Source of the DNA: Paraburkholderia monticola
Lineage (GTDB): Bacteria > Pseudomonadota > Gammaproteobacteria > Burkholderiales > Burkholderiaceae
Direction: 5' to 3'
Length of the DNA stretch: 64,000 nucleotides
NCBI RefSeq assembly: GCF_001580545.1
Contig: NZ_LRBG01000004.1
Coordinates: forward strand, 434,001 to 498,000
The notes under the pieces are model-generated. The model saw only the letters and a program-made list of their open reading frames with translations. It was not told the DNA's origin and did no database searches. Made by a program: the position numbers and the translations under genes. Every line of letters starts with the position of its first letter. The first letter of the stretch is position 1. Positions 48,541-58,385 of this stretch are shown here, piece by piece.

Positions 48541-48841
48541 GCGCAACTGAGTTGTGCTGCCACAAGGCGATGCGTCCCCACAAAAAGGGGATGCCGCTCG
48601 CCGTTCAAGTAAGGGCTGTCGGAGTGCCGACGGCCATCAAGTATCGATGCGTTCGATGCACACGTCTTGCCCAGCCAGGCGCCACGCGCCTGCTACGGAC
48701 TTAACTGCCGTGACGCTGGGTGGGGCCTACGCCGCCGTTCCTGTGCGCTGAGTTGCGCGCACAAGAACGTGTCTTTGCCACGTTCAGTTGGCGGCGTGTG
48801 GGGTCTGGTCAGGCTGCCGGGGACAGGTTGCGCCAGACGTG
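48541..48841 (+). ncRNA. candidate structured RNA or long leader upstream of rlpA
   Basis: No protein frame fits here. The stretch holds successive complementary pairs: GCGCAAC/GTTGTGC (48541, 48551), GCGTCCCC/GGGGATGC (48572, 48587), GGCTGTCGG/CCGACGGCC (48614, 48627), CCCAGC/GCTGGG (48670, 48715) around CAGGCGC/GCGCCTG (48676, 48686), and ACGCCGCC/GGCGGCGT (48729, 48790) around a GTTC-GTGCGC hairpin (48737-48768). An outer pair CACGTCT/AGACGTG (48661, 48835) closes the last three. It resembles a multi-branched RNA. It does not contain the conserved stretches of RNase P RNA or tmRNA, and I do not recognise it as a known class. Confidence 0.4.
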
Positions 48842-48996
48842 AAAATTGACCGTGCGGTAGCGGCTCAGTGAGCCGTATCCGGGCTTTGACGTACTGCGCT
48901 TTTTCGCGCGGCGCGTTGTCGTTCCTACCGCCGGAGTCGCAAGCAACACACCCAGCTTTGTGGGTGACGCGGCTCGACAACGTGATTGCACGTCTT

Positions 48997-49593
48997 ATGA
49001 AAACTCGGCTAACCCGTGGTCTGGGGACTCTTTTTGCCTTTTTTGTACTGGCCGGTTGTGCCACGCCTCCGGGCGCGAGCGACACCTCCGCGGACGACAC
49101 GCCGCAAAGTACGAAGAACATGCACCTGAGTTCGTTCGGACCGCAATCATACGGTAACGCGCCGGCCTCGAGCCCGAGCGCGCCCGCGTCGCCGCTGGCC
49201 GACGCGCAGCCGCTCACGGACGACGGCGCCGACGTCGCGGACTTCCATCAGATTGGACGCGCGTCGTGGTACGGCCGCTTCTTCCACGGCCGCCGCACCG
49301 CCAATGGCGAGCGTTACGACATGCACGCCATGACTGCCGCGCATCGCACGCTGCCGCTCGGCTCGTACGTGCGCGTGACCAATCCGGCCAATTCGCGCTC
49401 GGTGGTCGTGCGGATCAACGACCGCGGCCCGTACGCCCGCGGCCGTGTGATCGACCTCTCGATGGCGGCCGCCGCCATGCTCGACATGCGCCACAGCGGC
49501 ACCGCGCGGGTCAAGATCGAAGGGCTCACCCAGCAGGAAGCACGCGCCGAGCTGAACGAAACGCTCGCGTCGAACTCCGACTCGAGCAAGTGA
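48997..49593 (+). CDS. rlpA: RlpA-family septal ring lytic transglycosylase, lipoprotein
   Basis: 198 residues from the ATG at 48997. The signal has lipobox LAGC with Cys21. A low-complexity Ser/Ala/Pro linker follows. The double-psi beta-barrel catalytic domain occupies about residues 85-175 (GRASWYGRFFHGRRTANGERYD, MTAAHRTLPLGSYVRVTN, VVVRINDRGPYARGRVIDLS). The C-terminal SPOR domain of E. coli RlpA is missing. In Pseudomonas RlpA cleaves denuded glycan strands at the septum; the same activity is likely but not shown here. Confidence 0.9.
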   Translation: MKTRLTRGLGTLFAFFVLAGCATPPGASDTSADDTPQSTKNMHLSSFGPQSYGNAPASSPSAPASPLADAQPLTDDGADVADFHQIGRASWYGRFFHGRRTANGERYDMHAMTAAHRTLPLGSYVRVTNPANSRSVVVRINDRGPYARGRVIDLSMAAAAMLDMRHSGTARVKIEGLTQQEARAELNETLASNSDSSK

Positions 49594-49650
49594 TGTGACG
49601 TGACGCGGCGGCGATGCCGCGTCGACTGCAACACTCTCTGTAGAAAATCT

Positions 49651-49677
49651 AAGGGCCGCGATATGCGGCCCTTTTTT
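49651..49677. terminator. bidirectional terminator between rlpA and rsmI
   Basis: A perfect 9-bp stem (AAGGGCCGC and GCGGCCCTT) with a five-base loop is followed on the plus strand by six T. It lies between two converging genes and ends the rlpA transcript, perhaps also that of rsmI. Confidence 0.88.
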
Positions 49678-49700
49678 GTCCCGCCTACCCAAGTCAACGC

Positions 49701-50585
49701 TCAGGCGTCAGGCTTGTCTTCCTTCAGCGCCAACGCGCGCGTGTACAACGCGTTGCGCGATGCGCCCGTGAGCGCCGCCGCGATTTTCGCCGCGCTGCTC
49801 ACCGTCAACTCTTCCAGCAGGACGCCGAGCAGCGCGTCGTGATCATGTTCGCCGGCCGCTTCGGGCGACGCGCCTTCCACTACCAGTACGAATTCGCCGC
49901 GCTGCCGGTTCGCATCGGCGGCGAGCCACGTTGGCGCTTCGGCCAGGGTGCCCTGGTGCAGCGCTTCGTGTAACTTCGTCAGTTCACGCGCGATCAGCAG
50001 ACGGCGCGAGCCATCGAACGCATCGGCGAGCGCCTGCACGGTCTCGACGATCCGGTGCGGCGCCTCGTAGAAGACCATCGCGTGAGGATGCTGTGCGAGC
50101 GCCTGCAAAGCGGCGGCGCGCGCTTTCGGTTTCGGCGGCAGGAAGCCCAGGAACGAGAACGTCGCGACCCAATCGCCGGTCGCGCTCAACGCGGTGGCGA
50201 GCGCGCTCGCGCCGGGCAGCGGGATCACCGGGAAGCCGGCCTCGCGAACCGCGTCGACGAGCTTGGCGCCCGGGTCCGAGATGCCAGGCGTGCCCGCGTC
50301 GGACACGTAGGCCACGCGTTCGCCGGCCTGCAGGTACTCGATCACGCGCTGCGCCGCCTCGCGCTCATTGTGCTGATGCACTGCGACGAGCGGCTTCGAG
50401 ATGCCGTAGCGCGCGAGCAGCTGACCGGTGTTGCGGGTGTCCTCGGCGGCGATGCGGTCCGCGAGTCCGAGCACGTGCAGCGCGCGCAGCGTGATGTCGG
50501 CGATGTTGCCGATCGGCGTGGCCACCACATACAGCGCAGCGGTGGGGTACTGCTGCCCTTGCGCGAGTTCGGAGAGAGGAGTCAT
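49701..50585 (-). CDS. rsmI: 16S rRNA 2'-O-ribose C1402 methyltransferase
   Basis: 294 residues from the ATG at 50585. SAM-dependent tetrapyrrole-methylase fold: [88 protein letters not shown] and [15 protein letters not shown]. All are hallmarks of RsmI (YraL), which methylates C1402 of 16S rRNA. It is divergent from yraN, which is the usual arrangement of this block in beta- and gamma-proteobacteria. Confidence 0.96.
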   Translation of the reverse strand: MTPLSELAQGQQYPTAALYVVATPIGNIADITLRALHVLGLADRIAAEDTRNTGQLLARYGISKPLVAVHQHNEREAAQRVIEYLQAGERVAYVSDAGTPGISDPGAKLVDAVREAGFPVIPLPGASALATALSATGDWVATFSFLGFLPPKPKARAAALQALAQHPHAMVFYEAPHRIVETVQALADAFDGSRRLLIARELTKLHEALHQGTLAEAPTWLAADANRQRGEFVLVVEGASPEAAGEHDHDALLGVLLEELTVSSAAKIAAALTGASRNALYTRALALKEDKPDA

Positions 50586-50664
50586 GACACGGAAGAGACA
50601 AACAGACGGAACGAGGCCGACATTGTGCCATGTGGGGTCGCGCGAGCCGATCGCACCAAAGGAC

Positions 50665-51096
50665 ATGGAAAAAGCGCCTGCCAGGATCACCTCAACGACG
50701 ACCCACAACTTTTCCGCTGCCCACCAGTCCAAATCCGTCGGCGCGGCCTTCGAAGCGCGCGCACAAGAATTTTTGCAACGGCAGCGTCTGCGCTTCGTCG
50801 CGCGCAACGTATCGTGTCGGGGTGGCGAGATCGATCTCGTGATGAGCGATCGCGACGGCGCGCTGGTGTTCGTCGAAGTTCGTGCGCGCGCGCAGCGGCA
50901 TTACGGCGGTGCGGCCGCGAGCATCGGGTGGCAGAAGCGGCGGCGCATCGTGAGAGCGGCGCGGCACTATCTCGCGACTCGGGCCGCGACGATCCGCGGT
51001 CCGCGCGACGAACCCGCGTGCCGTTTCGACGTAGTCGCGTTCGAGAGCGGCAGGCTCGTGTGGCTGCGCGATGCATTTCGCGCCGACGAACTCTGA
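50665..51096 (+). CDS. yraN: UPF0102 family protein YraN
   Basis: 143 residues from the ATG at 50665 with an AAAGGA site. The endonuclease-like UPF0102 domain contains [48 protein letters not shown] (acidic motif E-x-D...E-V-K/R as in archaeal Holliday resolvases) and [14 protein letters not shown]. The biochemical role of the family is unsettled. It lies divergently from rsmI and upstream of the SIS-domain gene. Confidence 0.94.
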   Translation: MEKAPARITSTTTHNFSAAHQSKSVGAAFEARAQEFLQRQRLRFVARNVSCRGGEIDLVMSDRDGALVFVEVRARAQRHYGGAAASIGWQKRRRIVRAARHYLATRAATIRGPRDEPACRFDVVAFESGRLVWLRDAFRADEL

Positions 51097-51130
51097 CAGC
51101 CGGCGCGGACAACGCGCGTGAGTGCGATAA

Positions 51131-51913
<783 letters not shown>

Positions 51914-51939
51914 GACTGATTCCGAAGGAGAGCTAGTTG

Positions 51940-52731
51940 ATGAGCGTATTCCGCGTCAAGAACACACTGGTGAGAACCGTGTTGGTGGTCGGGTTCGCGG
52001 CGGGGCTGTCGGCCACGCTGCAGGGCTGCTTTCTCGCCGTCGGGGCCGCGGCGGGCGGCGGCGCGCTGATGGCGACCGATCGCCGTACACTCGGCGCGCA
52101 GACCGAGGACCGCGAGATTCAGGTGAAGGCGCTCTCGCAGATCAGCCAGAATCTGCCCGACTCCGCGCACGTCAACGTCACGGTGTTCAATCGCCGCGTG
52201 CTGCTGACCGGCGAGGTCGCGGGCGATGCGTCGAAGCAGCGCGCCGAGAGCATCGTGCGGAACATGAACAACGTGAATACGATCGTCAACGAACTGGCGA
52301 TCATGCCGGCGAGCTCGTTCTCGTCGCGCACCAATGACACCTACCTCGAAACGCGCGTGAAGACCGCGCTGATCGCCGAGAAGAACATTTCGGCGAATAA
52401 CTTCAAGGTCGTGGCGGAACGCGGGAACGTCTATTTGATGGGCCTCGTTACGATGAATGAAGGGAATATCGGCGCTGATGTCACGAGCCGTGTGCCCGGT
52501 GTCGTGCAGGTGGTTAAGGTGTTCCAGTACATCCAGCCGCAGGAGGCCGAGGCTGCTGCTGCCGCTGCGGCGACGGCGCCTGTGGCCGCTTCGCAGCCTG
52601 AGGCCGCCGAGCCGACTGTCGGCGCGATTCCCGATTCGTCGGTGAGCGCACGGCCGCTTGATCAGCAGGCGCCGGCGCCGGTTAATTCGTCGACGGCTGT
52701 GCGGCCGGGTAATCCTAAGGCGGTGCCCTGA
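51940..52731 (+). CDS. dolP: BON-domain outer-membrane lipoprotein (DolP-like)
   Basis: 263 residues from the ATG at 51940, with GGAG 10 bases upstream. The lipobox is LQGC (Cys near 30). Two BON domains follow (EIQVKALSQISQNLPDSAHVNVTVFNRRVLLTGEV and DTYLETRVKTALIAEKNISANNFKVVAERGNVYLMG). A 65-residue Ala/Pro-rich tail is longer than in E. coli DolP (191 residues). DolP supports outer-membrane integrity and BamA. The gene overlaps the cytochrome gene by one base. Confidence 0.88.
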   Translation: MSVFRVKNTLVRTVLVVGFAAGLSATLQGCFLAVGAAAGGGALMATDRRTLGAQTEDREIQVKALSQISQNLPDSAHVNVTVFNRRVLLTGEVAGDASKQRAESIVRNMNNVNTIVNELAIMPASSFSSRTNDTYLETRVKTALIAEKNISANNFKVVAERGNVYLMGLVTMNEGNIGADVTSRVPGVVQVVKVFQYIQPQEAEAAAAAAATAPVAASQPEAAEPTVGAIPDSSVSARPLDQQAPAPVNSSTAVRPGNPKAVP

Positions 52732-53084
52732 TGTGTGGTTCGGCGCGTTTGAGTGCCGTGTTCATTTGGGTGGTCGGCGCGGTGGCGGGGACGGTGACGT
52801 TGGGTGCTCATGCTGCCGAGGCGCCGCGCGGGCAGCAGGTCGCAGCCGCGAATGCGTGCATGGGCTGTCACGCGGTGGACCGCAAATTGGTCGGTCCGTC
52901 GTTTCAGCAGATCGCCGCGAAGTACAAGGGCGACCCGCAGGCACCGGCCAAACTCGCGCGCAAGGTTAAGGACGGTGGATCCGGTGTGTGGGGCATGATT
53001 CCGATGCCAGCCCATCCATCGATGAGCGATGCGGACATCCGCGCAGTGGTCGACTGGGTGCTCGCGGGCGCGCCGTCCAGATGA
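52731..53084 (+). CDS. class I cytochrome c (c551/c552-like)
   Basis: 117 residues with a Sec signal peptide (SAVFIWVVGAVAGTVTLGAHA). The single heme site is NACMGCHAVD (CXXCH), and the axial Met lies in GMIPMPAHPSMSD. The protein is small, with C-terminal IRAVVDWVLAG, like periplasmic electron carriers to cytochrome oxidases. Its ATG overlaps the stop of the BON lipoprotein gene by one base (TGATG), so the two are translated together. Confidence 0.93.
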   Translation: MCGSARLSAVFIWVVGAVAGTVTLGAHAAEAPRGQQVAAANACMGCHAVDRKLVGPSFQQIAAKYKGDPQAPAKLARKVKDGGSGVWGMIPMPAHPSMSDADIRAVVDWVLAGAPSR

Positions 53085-53105
53085 GGTTTTCCCGAGGCTG
53101 GAGGC

Positions 53106-53136
53106 TTGGCAAAACGGAAAATTGCTGTGCTAGAAT
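53106..53136 (+). promoter_or_regulatory. candidate promoter of tRNA-Ala
   Basis: TTGGCA (53106-53111) and TAGAAT (53131-53136), spacer 19 bases, lie just upstream of the tRNA gene. The spacer is longer than ideal. Confidence 0.4.
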
Positions 53137-53146
53137 TAATTTCGTT

Positions 53147-53222
<76 letters not shown>

Positions 53223-53255
53223 AACATCTTCCAAACGTCTGCAAAAGACTACAAG

Positions 53256-53290
53256 AAACCTCGGTAGCATAAGGCTCCCGAGGTTTTTTT
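53256..53290 (+). terminator. intrinsic terminator downstream of tRNA-Ala
   Basis: A 9-bp stem (AAACCTCGG and CCGAGGTTT) with a 13-base loop is followed by further T residues, 34 bases beyond the tRNA. Confidence 0.82.
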
Positions 53291-53388
53291 GTTTCCATCG
53301 TCTACAATCTTTCACACGTAGTTACCACCACTTGGCGGGGTCGCTTTGGTGGTTGCTTGGCACGGTTGAAATCCTGTTACCCCACGAG

Positions 53389-53847
53389 ATGATGGAAACC
53401 GCCCGGAAACCCCTGTCGGATTTGGTTATAGCTGCTGCCATGTCGCGCACGAAGATCTGGCGCATGTACGACAGCAAGGGGTTGATTCTTGAGATCCACC
53501 CCAGCGGTGGCAAGTACTGGCGGTTCAAGTACCGATTCGGGGGGAAAGAGAAGCGGCTGTCGCTGGGCGTGTTTCCCGACGTGAAAGTTTGCGAGGCCCG
53601 CGAGCGTCGTGACCAAGCTCGCAAGCTGCTCGCCGGTGGCAGCGATCCTGGTGAGCTTCGGAAGGAGGAGCGCGCCGCCCAGCTTGAGCAGCGAGCACGG
53701 CAGGATGCCGCGATGCGCTTCACGCTCGACAACGACGGTGCACTATCGTTGCGGATTGGCACGCGCCGGCTCAGCCTTACTGCGGCTGAAACCGCTGAGC
53801 TTCGCACGTTCCTGGACGCGACCCGCGCAGTTACTCCGAGATTTTGA
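53389..53847 (+). CDS. stand-alone integrase arm DNA-binding domain protein
   Basis: 152 residues from the ATG at 53389. An earlier in-frame ATG at 53332 gives a longer form with no homologous residues. Residues 10-100 match the N-terminal arm-type DNA-binding domain of P4-type integrases (LILEIHPSGGKYWRFKYRFGGKEKRLSLGVFPDVKVCEARERRDQARKLL). The catalytic tyrosine recombinase domain is absent. After a coiled Glu/Arg-rich segment comes a short tail (LRIGTRRLSLTAAETAELRTFLDATRAV). It stops two bases before the full integrase start. It may bind arm sites as an accessory factor, or be a domain remnant kept by coupling. Confidence 0.75.
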   Translation: MMETARKPLSDLVIAAAMSRTKIWRMYDSKGLILEIHPSGGKYWRFKYRFGGKEKRLSLGVFPDVKVCEARERRDQARKLLAGGSDPGELRKEERAAQLEQRARQDAAMRFTLDNDGALSLRIGTRRLSLTAAETAELRTFLDATRAVTPRF

Positions 53848-53849
53848 GC

Positions 53850-55064
53850 ATGGCACTCACCGATTTGATGGTTCGCAACGTAAAACCCGTCGACAAGCAG
53901 CAGAAGCTGTTCGACGAGCGTGGCTTGTACCTACTTGTTACCCCCGCGGGGGGCAAGTGGTGGCGGCTCAAATACCGGTTCGGGGGTAAGGAAAAGAGCT
54001 TGTCCATGGGCGTGTATCCGGACGTGGGTCTGAAGGATGCGCGCGAGCGGCGTGATGCCGCCCGCAAGCTGCTCGCGAATGGCGTTGATCCCGGCATCGA
54101 GCGCAAAGTGCAAAAGGCAGCGGCGAACGAGCGCACTGCGAACAGTTTTGAAACCGTCGCGCGGGAGTGGTATGCGAAGCACGCGCCCGGTTGGGCACCG
54201 AGCCACAGCGAGAAGGTCATCCGCCGGCTGGAGCGAGACGTTTTCCCGTGGATCGGCACGCGCCCGATTGCCGATGTGAAAGCGCCGGAACTGTTAGCGG
54301 TGCTTCGTCGTATTGAGGATCGCGGCGTACTAGAAACCGCGCACCGGGCGCTACAGAACTGTGGACAGGTTTTTCGGTATGCCGTTGCTACTGGGCGGGC
54401 CGAGCGAGATCCGTCGGGCGATCTGCGTGGAGCATTACCACCTTGGCGGTCCGAGCACTATGCGTCGATCACAGAACCGATCAAGGTCGCAGAGATGCTG
54501 CGGGCGTTCGACGCTTTTACTGGGACATTTGTCGTGCAATGCGCACTGCGGCTCGCTCCGCTTTGGTTCGTGCGGCCCGGAGAACTGCGCAAGGCGAAGT
54601 GGGCGGAGTTTGATCTGGACCGGGCCGAATGGCGCTACACCGTCACAAAGACCAAATCAGAACACATCGTGCCGCTCGCGATCCAGGCAGTCACGACGCT
54701 AAGAGCGCTGCACGCGCTCACCGGTAACCGTGAGTATGTTTTTCCGGGCCGCGACGTGAAGAAACCAATGAGCGAAGCTGCGGTCAACGCGGCGCTGCGG
54801 CGGATGGGCTTCGATACCAAGACCGAAATCACTGGCCACGGGTTCCGCGCGATGGCGCGAACGATCTTACACGAGCAACTTCGCTTTCCACCCGACGTGA
54901 TCGAGCACCAACTCGCGCACAAGGTGCCGGATGCGCTTGGCACCGCGTACAACCGCACGAGGTTTATCGACCAGCGGCGCGCCATGATGCAAGCCTGGGC
55001 GGACTATCTTGACGCGTTGAAGGCGGGTGCGAAGGTTGTGCCGATTGGAATCGCCTCAAACTAG
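53850..55064 (+). CDS. P4-type tyrosine integrase
   Basis: 404 residues from the ATG at 53850, which fits the family N-terminus MALTDLMVRNVKP; an overlapping TTG six bases earlier is possible. It has the arm domain (residues 1-90), a core-binding SAM-like domain (95-195) and the catalytic domain. Catalytic residues visible are Arg242 (VRPGE), His330 and Arg333 (GHGFRAMART), His357 (QLAHK) and Tyr367 (TAYNRT). It should be active and catalyse integration and excision at the adjacent tRNA-Ala. Confidence 0.94.
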   Translation: MALTDLMVRNVKPVDKQQKLFDERGLYLLVTPAGGKWWRLKYRFGGKEKSLSMGVYPDVGLKDARERRDAARKLLANGVDPGIERKVQKAAANERTANSFETVAREWYAKHAPGWAPSHSEKVIRRLERDVFPWIGTRPIADVKAPELLAVLRRIEDRGVLETAHRALQNCGQVFRYAVATGRAERDPSGDLRGALPPWRSEHYASITEPIKVAEMLRAFDAFTGTFVVQCALRLAPLWFVRPGELRKAKWAEFDLDRAEWRYTVTKTKSEHIVPLAIQAVTTLRALHALTGNREYVFPGRDVKKPMSEAAVNAALRRMGFDTKTEITGHGFRAMARTILHEQLRFPPDVIEHQLAHKVPDALGTAYNRTRFIDQRRAMMQAWADYLDALKAGAKVVPIGIASN

Positions 55065-55188
55065 TCTCGCTCGCGCCAGAAGCGAGCCAATCTCGCGGCG
55101 TCGGGCCTGCGTCGGTCAATCGAAACCGCGTCCCCTCACCCGATGGCGCGGCTCCTATCTCAGATGAGGGATTTGCGCGAGGCCACAA

Positions 55189-55836
55189 ATGGAAAACCAG
55201 GACGAAAAGGAAGTCCCGCGGGAACTACGCACGCCGACCACGGAAGGCGGTAATGCGATAAGTGCAGCGTGGGATTTTTATAACGACTTTCTCGAAAAAT
55301 TGAAATTATCGGCCCCCGATTTCAACTGTGAGAGCGTATTAGATCCTGAATCAGACTTTGCCGCAACGTTTGACGCAGCCTGGAATGATGGTGGTACGGA
55401 TGGCGACAAATCGGTCGAAAAACTGATGCGGTATGCGCAGGGTAGTGACGAAGAACGTTTCATCACGCCCTTTATTATCGTGATGGAAATAATTGTTTCC
55501 TACGGAGTTCAAGCAATGAAGGCCGACGAGTCTGGCCAACGCGAACTTGCATGGACGTTTGCGGCAGATGCTCAATACTGGGCCGGCATTCTTACCGCAG
55601 CATGGAGTGATCGCGCGCACGGTGTAAAGCCGGCGGCGGCGTTAGCCAAATTGCGCCATGCCGAAAATGTGGCGTTGAAAGAAGACGCGTTGAAATATTG
55701 GCGGGAAAACATTGATCCCGCTTTACCGGCCGCGCGGGCTGCAAACGTGCTTCTGCGAGTGGTGCCTCTTTCGCACAAGAAGCTATCTGAACTGATATCG
55801 GCAGCGAAAAAAGGGGGCAAGAAATCTGACAGTTAA
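55189..55836 (+). CDS. hypothetical protein of the element
   Basis: 215 residues. It is acidic and helical, with no signal peptide or membrane segment (GGNAISAAWDFYNDFLEKLKL, AWTFAADAQYWAGILTAAWSD, LRVVPLSHKKLSELISAAKKGGKK). The Lys-rich end could contact DNA or RNA. Lower GC than the upstream chromosome. No family recognised. Confidence 0.6.
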   Translation: MENQDEKEVPRELRTPTTEGGNAISAAWDFYNDFLEKLKLSAPDFNCESVLDPESDFAATFDAAWNDGGTDGDKSVEKLMRYAQGSDEERFITPFIIVMEIIVSYGVQAMKADESGQRELAWTFAADAQYWAGILTAAWSDRAHGVKPAAALAKLRHAENVALKEDALKYWRENIDPALPAARAANVLLRVVPLSHKKLSELISAAKKGGKKSDS

Positions 55837-55980
55837 TTCTTCCCTTCTGCGCATGGTGGAATCTCTGCGCATCGCGGGTCGCGCGCGCAGAACGGGGCGC
55901 ATGCGTACAGTGGTCGAAATCCGTCTGTCTCTGTAAATAATAGCAACCATGTTCAACCGCAATCTTTTGCGAGGTTTTAC

Positions 55981-56238
55981 ATGGCGAAGCAAGCAATACC
56001 CACCGGGTTCGCCAGCGATACGGGGTTCCCGTCCCCGCTTTCGCTTCCCCTCGACGGCCTGACAACCTGGAACGACCTGAAGCTGTTTCTCCCGTTCAGC
56101 CGCGAGACCGCACGCAAACTCGAGCTGGCGGGCCAGTTTCCGCGCCGCCAGCGTCTCACGCAACGCTGCACGGTCTACAACAACCGCGAGCTGCACCGCT
56201 GGTTTGCTGACCCGCTGAACTACCGAGCTCAGAGGTGA
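55981..56238 (+). CDS. AlpA-family helix-turn-helix protein
   Basis: 85 residues with GAGG eight bases upstream of the ATG. The central region LTTWNDLKLFLPFSRETARKLELAGQFPRRQRLT resembles the MerR-like helix-turn-helix of AlpA regulators, in which a Ser/Arg contact and PRRxxL turn are typical. AlpA-type proteins often activate excision genes or the replication module of integrative elements. It lies three bases before the ATPase gene and is probably cotranscribed with it. Confidence 0.75.
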   Translation: MAKQAIPTGFASDTGFPSPLSLPLDGLTTWNDLKLFLPFSRETARKLELAGQFPRRQRLTQRCTVYNNRELHRWFADPLNYRAQR

Positions 56239-56241
56239 ACG

Positions 56242-58284
56242 GTGGCGGCCCAAAGGAATGTCATCGTCACGGGCTACAACGGTGTGGCATCCGCGCGCGC
56301 GAACGGGGGCGGGCTGACCGTGGCTGACCTTGGCGAGAGCAGCTCGAATGGCGCGGGCGACGTCAACGACCTACAGCGTCACCGTGGGCTCGAAGCGGTG
56401 ACAGCATGCAACGCCGCCGCTATCCTACCCACCGCTGTAACCAATCACGTTCAGACCAGCATTAGCAGGTCACCCGCAGCGGCGCTGACGCTGATCGCCG
56501 AAGACGCCATTGCGCGCACCTTGGCGGGAGATGCCGGAGCCCTGTTTGAGATCGTAGAGACTTTGCATGATCTGCGCGTCGACTATCCGGCCGACTATGC
56601 GCGTGTCCGCGCACGTATCCGCCGCGAATGCCGCGATGTACCGATCGGCGCGCTTGAACGCCAAATGCGCAGCGACATGAACATTGCCGACGAGAAATCC
56701 GTGGCTGATCTGCTGATCGAGCTGGCCGACGATCGGTGTGAGCTGTTTCATGATCCTGATCGCGTGGCGTATGCACTGCTAGATGGCGGCGGCCATCGCG
56801 AATGCTGGCCCGTACGCAGCGATGGCTTTCGCGAATGGCTCGCGTACAGCTTTTATCAGCAGTACGGCCGTGCGCCCACTGATTTGGCCATCACCACCGC
56901 ACTCGCGACGATCGAGGGAAAAGCGAAGTTTGACGGCGACCAACGCCGCACGCATCTGAGGGTAGCGAGCGTCGAGGGTGCGGTCTGGATCGATCTCTGC
57001 AACGATGCCTGGCAAGCGGTGGAAGTGACGACGACCGGCTGGCGAATCGTTGACGCGCCGCCGCTGCTCTTCATCCGCACGGCAACCATGCGAGCATTGC
57101 CAACCCCCACGCAGGGCGGCGCAATCGCCCCGCTGTGGGAGATCGTGAACATCCCCGAAAGTGAACGGCTGCTCGTCGTGACGTGGATGCTGGAGTGCTT
57201 CCGCAGCGCCACGCCCTATGCGGTGCTTGAATTGACGGGCGAGCAGGGCTCGGCGAAATCGACCACGCAGCACTACCTGCGCGAGCTGATCGATCCAAAC
57301 CGCTCGAACAACCGCGCCGCGCCGAAGAACGTCGACGACGTGTTCGTTGCCGCGCAGAACGCGCACCTGATGAGCTTCGAAAACCTCTCGCATTTACCTG
57401 CCGCATATCAGGACGCGCTCTGCGTACTCGCGACCGGCGGCGGTTATTCGACGCGACGACTCTTCACGAACGCAGACGAAACCGTGCTCGACCTGAAGAA
57501 ACCGATTGCTCTGAACGGCATCGCTTTAATTGTGACAGCGCAAGACCTGTCAGACCGTGCGCTGCACGTCGATCTGCCGACGATCGAGGCGCGCGCCACG
57601 GCCAACCAGATACAGCAGACGTTTGAGACGCACCGCGATGGCATCTTCGGCGGATTGCTCCACGTGCTGGCGCGCTCGCTGGGGGAACTCCACGCCGTGC
57701 GCGCGGAGAGCCTGAAGCTGCCGCGCATGGCTGATTTCGCGCAGCTCGGCGAAGCCGTCTACCGTGTCCATGGCAAGTCGCCGGGCTCGTTCCTACGGGA
57801 CTATGAGGAGCGGCGGCGCGAAAGCGTCCATCGTACGCTGGATGCATCGCCGGTGGCGATGGCGATGCTCGCCTATCTGGACGAAAACCCGGCGGGGTTC
57901 GACGGGACAATCGGGCGGCTCCACGAGGTACTGGCCGCGTATAGGCAGGATTCGGAATCGTGGCCGAAGTCACCCAAGGGCATGGGCGATGCGTTCCGGC
58001 GGCTCGCACCAGCACTGCGCCAGATCGGCATCGCAGCGTGGGCAAGCGAGCGACGCGGGAACCACGGTTACGCCTGCTCGCTGCGCAGGATCGCCGAGCC
58101 TTATATTTCTCGCGCGGATGTTGCCGCTGGAAATGAAGTTCACGAAGTGCACGATGTTCATCAAGTCGCGGCAGTGGGTGCACATGGTGAACATAGTGAA
58201 CGTCACTTCGTGGAGCCACGTTGCAGAGAGAACGCATCGAACGGTGATTGCACTATCCGCGGCGACGCGCGAAGCGGAGGCTGA
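56242..58284 (+). CDS. P-loop ATPase of the integrative element
   Basis: 680 residues, GTG start at 56242. A P-loop (ELTGEQGSAKSTTQHYL, residues 333-341 in the core) and an ENLSHLPAAYQDALCVLATGGG segment are arranged as in island-borne ATPases related to primase-helicases. The C-terminus is His-rich (EVHEVHDVHQVAAVGAHGEH), a feature repeated in related proteins. A replication or regulatory role in the excised element is likely. Primase motifs were not seen. Confidence 0.72.
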   Translation: MAAQRNVIVTGYNGVASARANGGGLTVADLGESSSNGAGDVNDLQRHRGLEAVTACNAAAILPTAVTNHVQTSISRSPAAALTLIAEDAIARTLAGDAGALFEIVETLHDLRVDYPADYARVRARIRRECRDVPIGALERQMRSDMNIADEKSVADLLIELADDRCELFHDPDRVAYALLDGGGHRECWPVRSDGFREWLAYSFYQQYGRAPTDLAITTALATIEGKAKFDGDQRRTHLRVASVEGAVWIDLCNDAWQAVEVTTTGWRIVDAPPLLFIRTATMRALPTPTQGGAIAPLWEIVNIPESERLLVVTWMLECFRSATPYAVLELTGEQGSAKSTTQHYLRELIDPNRSNNRAAPKNVDDVFVAAQNAHLMSFENLSHLPAAYQDALCVLATGGGYSTRRLFTNADETVLDLKKPIALNGIALIVTAQDLSDRALHVDLPTIEARATANQIQQTFETHRDGIFGGLLHVLARSLGELHAVRAESLKLPRMADFAQLGEAVYRVHGKSPGSFLRDYEERRRESVHRTLDASPVAMAMLAYLDENPAGFDGTIGRLHEVLAAYRQDSESWPKSPKGMGDAFRRLAPALRQIGIAAWASERRGNHGYACSLRRIAEPYISRADVAAGNEVHEVHDVHQVAAVGAHGEHSERHFVEPRCRENASNGDCTIRGDARSGG

Positions 58285-58385
58285 CGTACGAAGTACAGAG
58301 CGGATTTTGAGCTGGGCGCATTCGTTTGGCATGCAGGAACGGGCGTCGGAATCGGGGACAATTCGGTATAGAAGGAGAAGGGACA

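Larger units (their letters stand above)
48349..48996. other. intergenic region between the metallo-hydrolase gene and rlpA
   Basis: 648 bases without a supported protein gene. It holds the leftward start region of the hydrolase pair, the TATAAT box and the hairpin-rich stretch listed separately, and a further small palindrome CGGCTCA-GTGAGCCG around 48860-48875. Confidence 0.5.

Noticed and set aside
48541..48841. RNase P RNA, tmRNA or cobalamin riboswitch
   Set aside because: The conserved GAGGAAAGTCC stretch, the tRNA-like end and the B12-box are all absent. Kept only as an unclassified structured RNA candidate.
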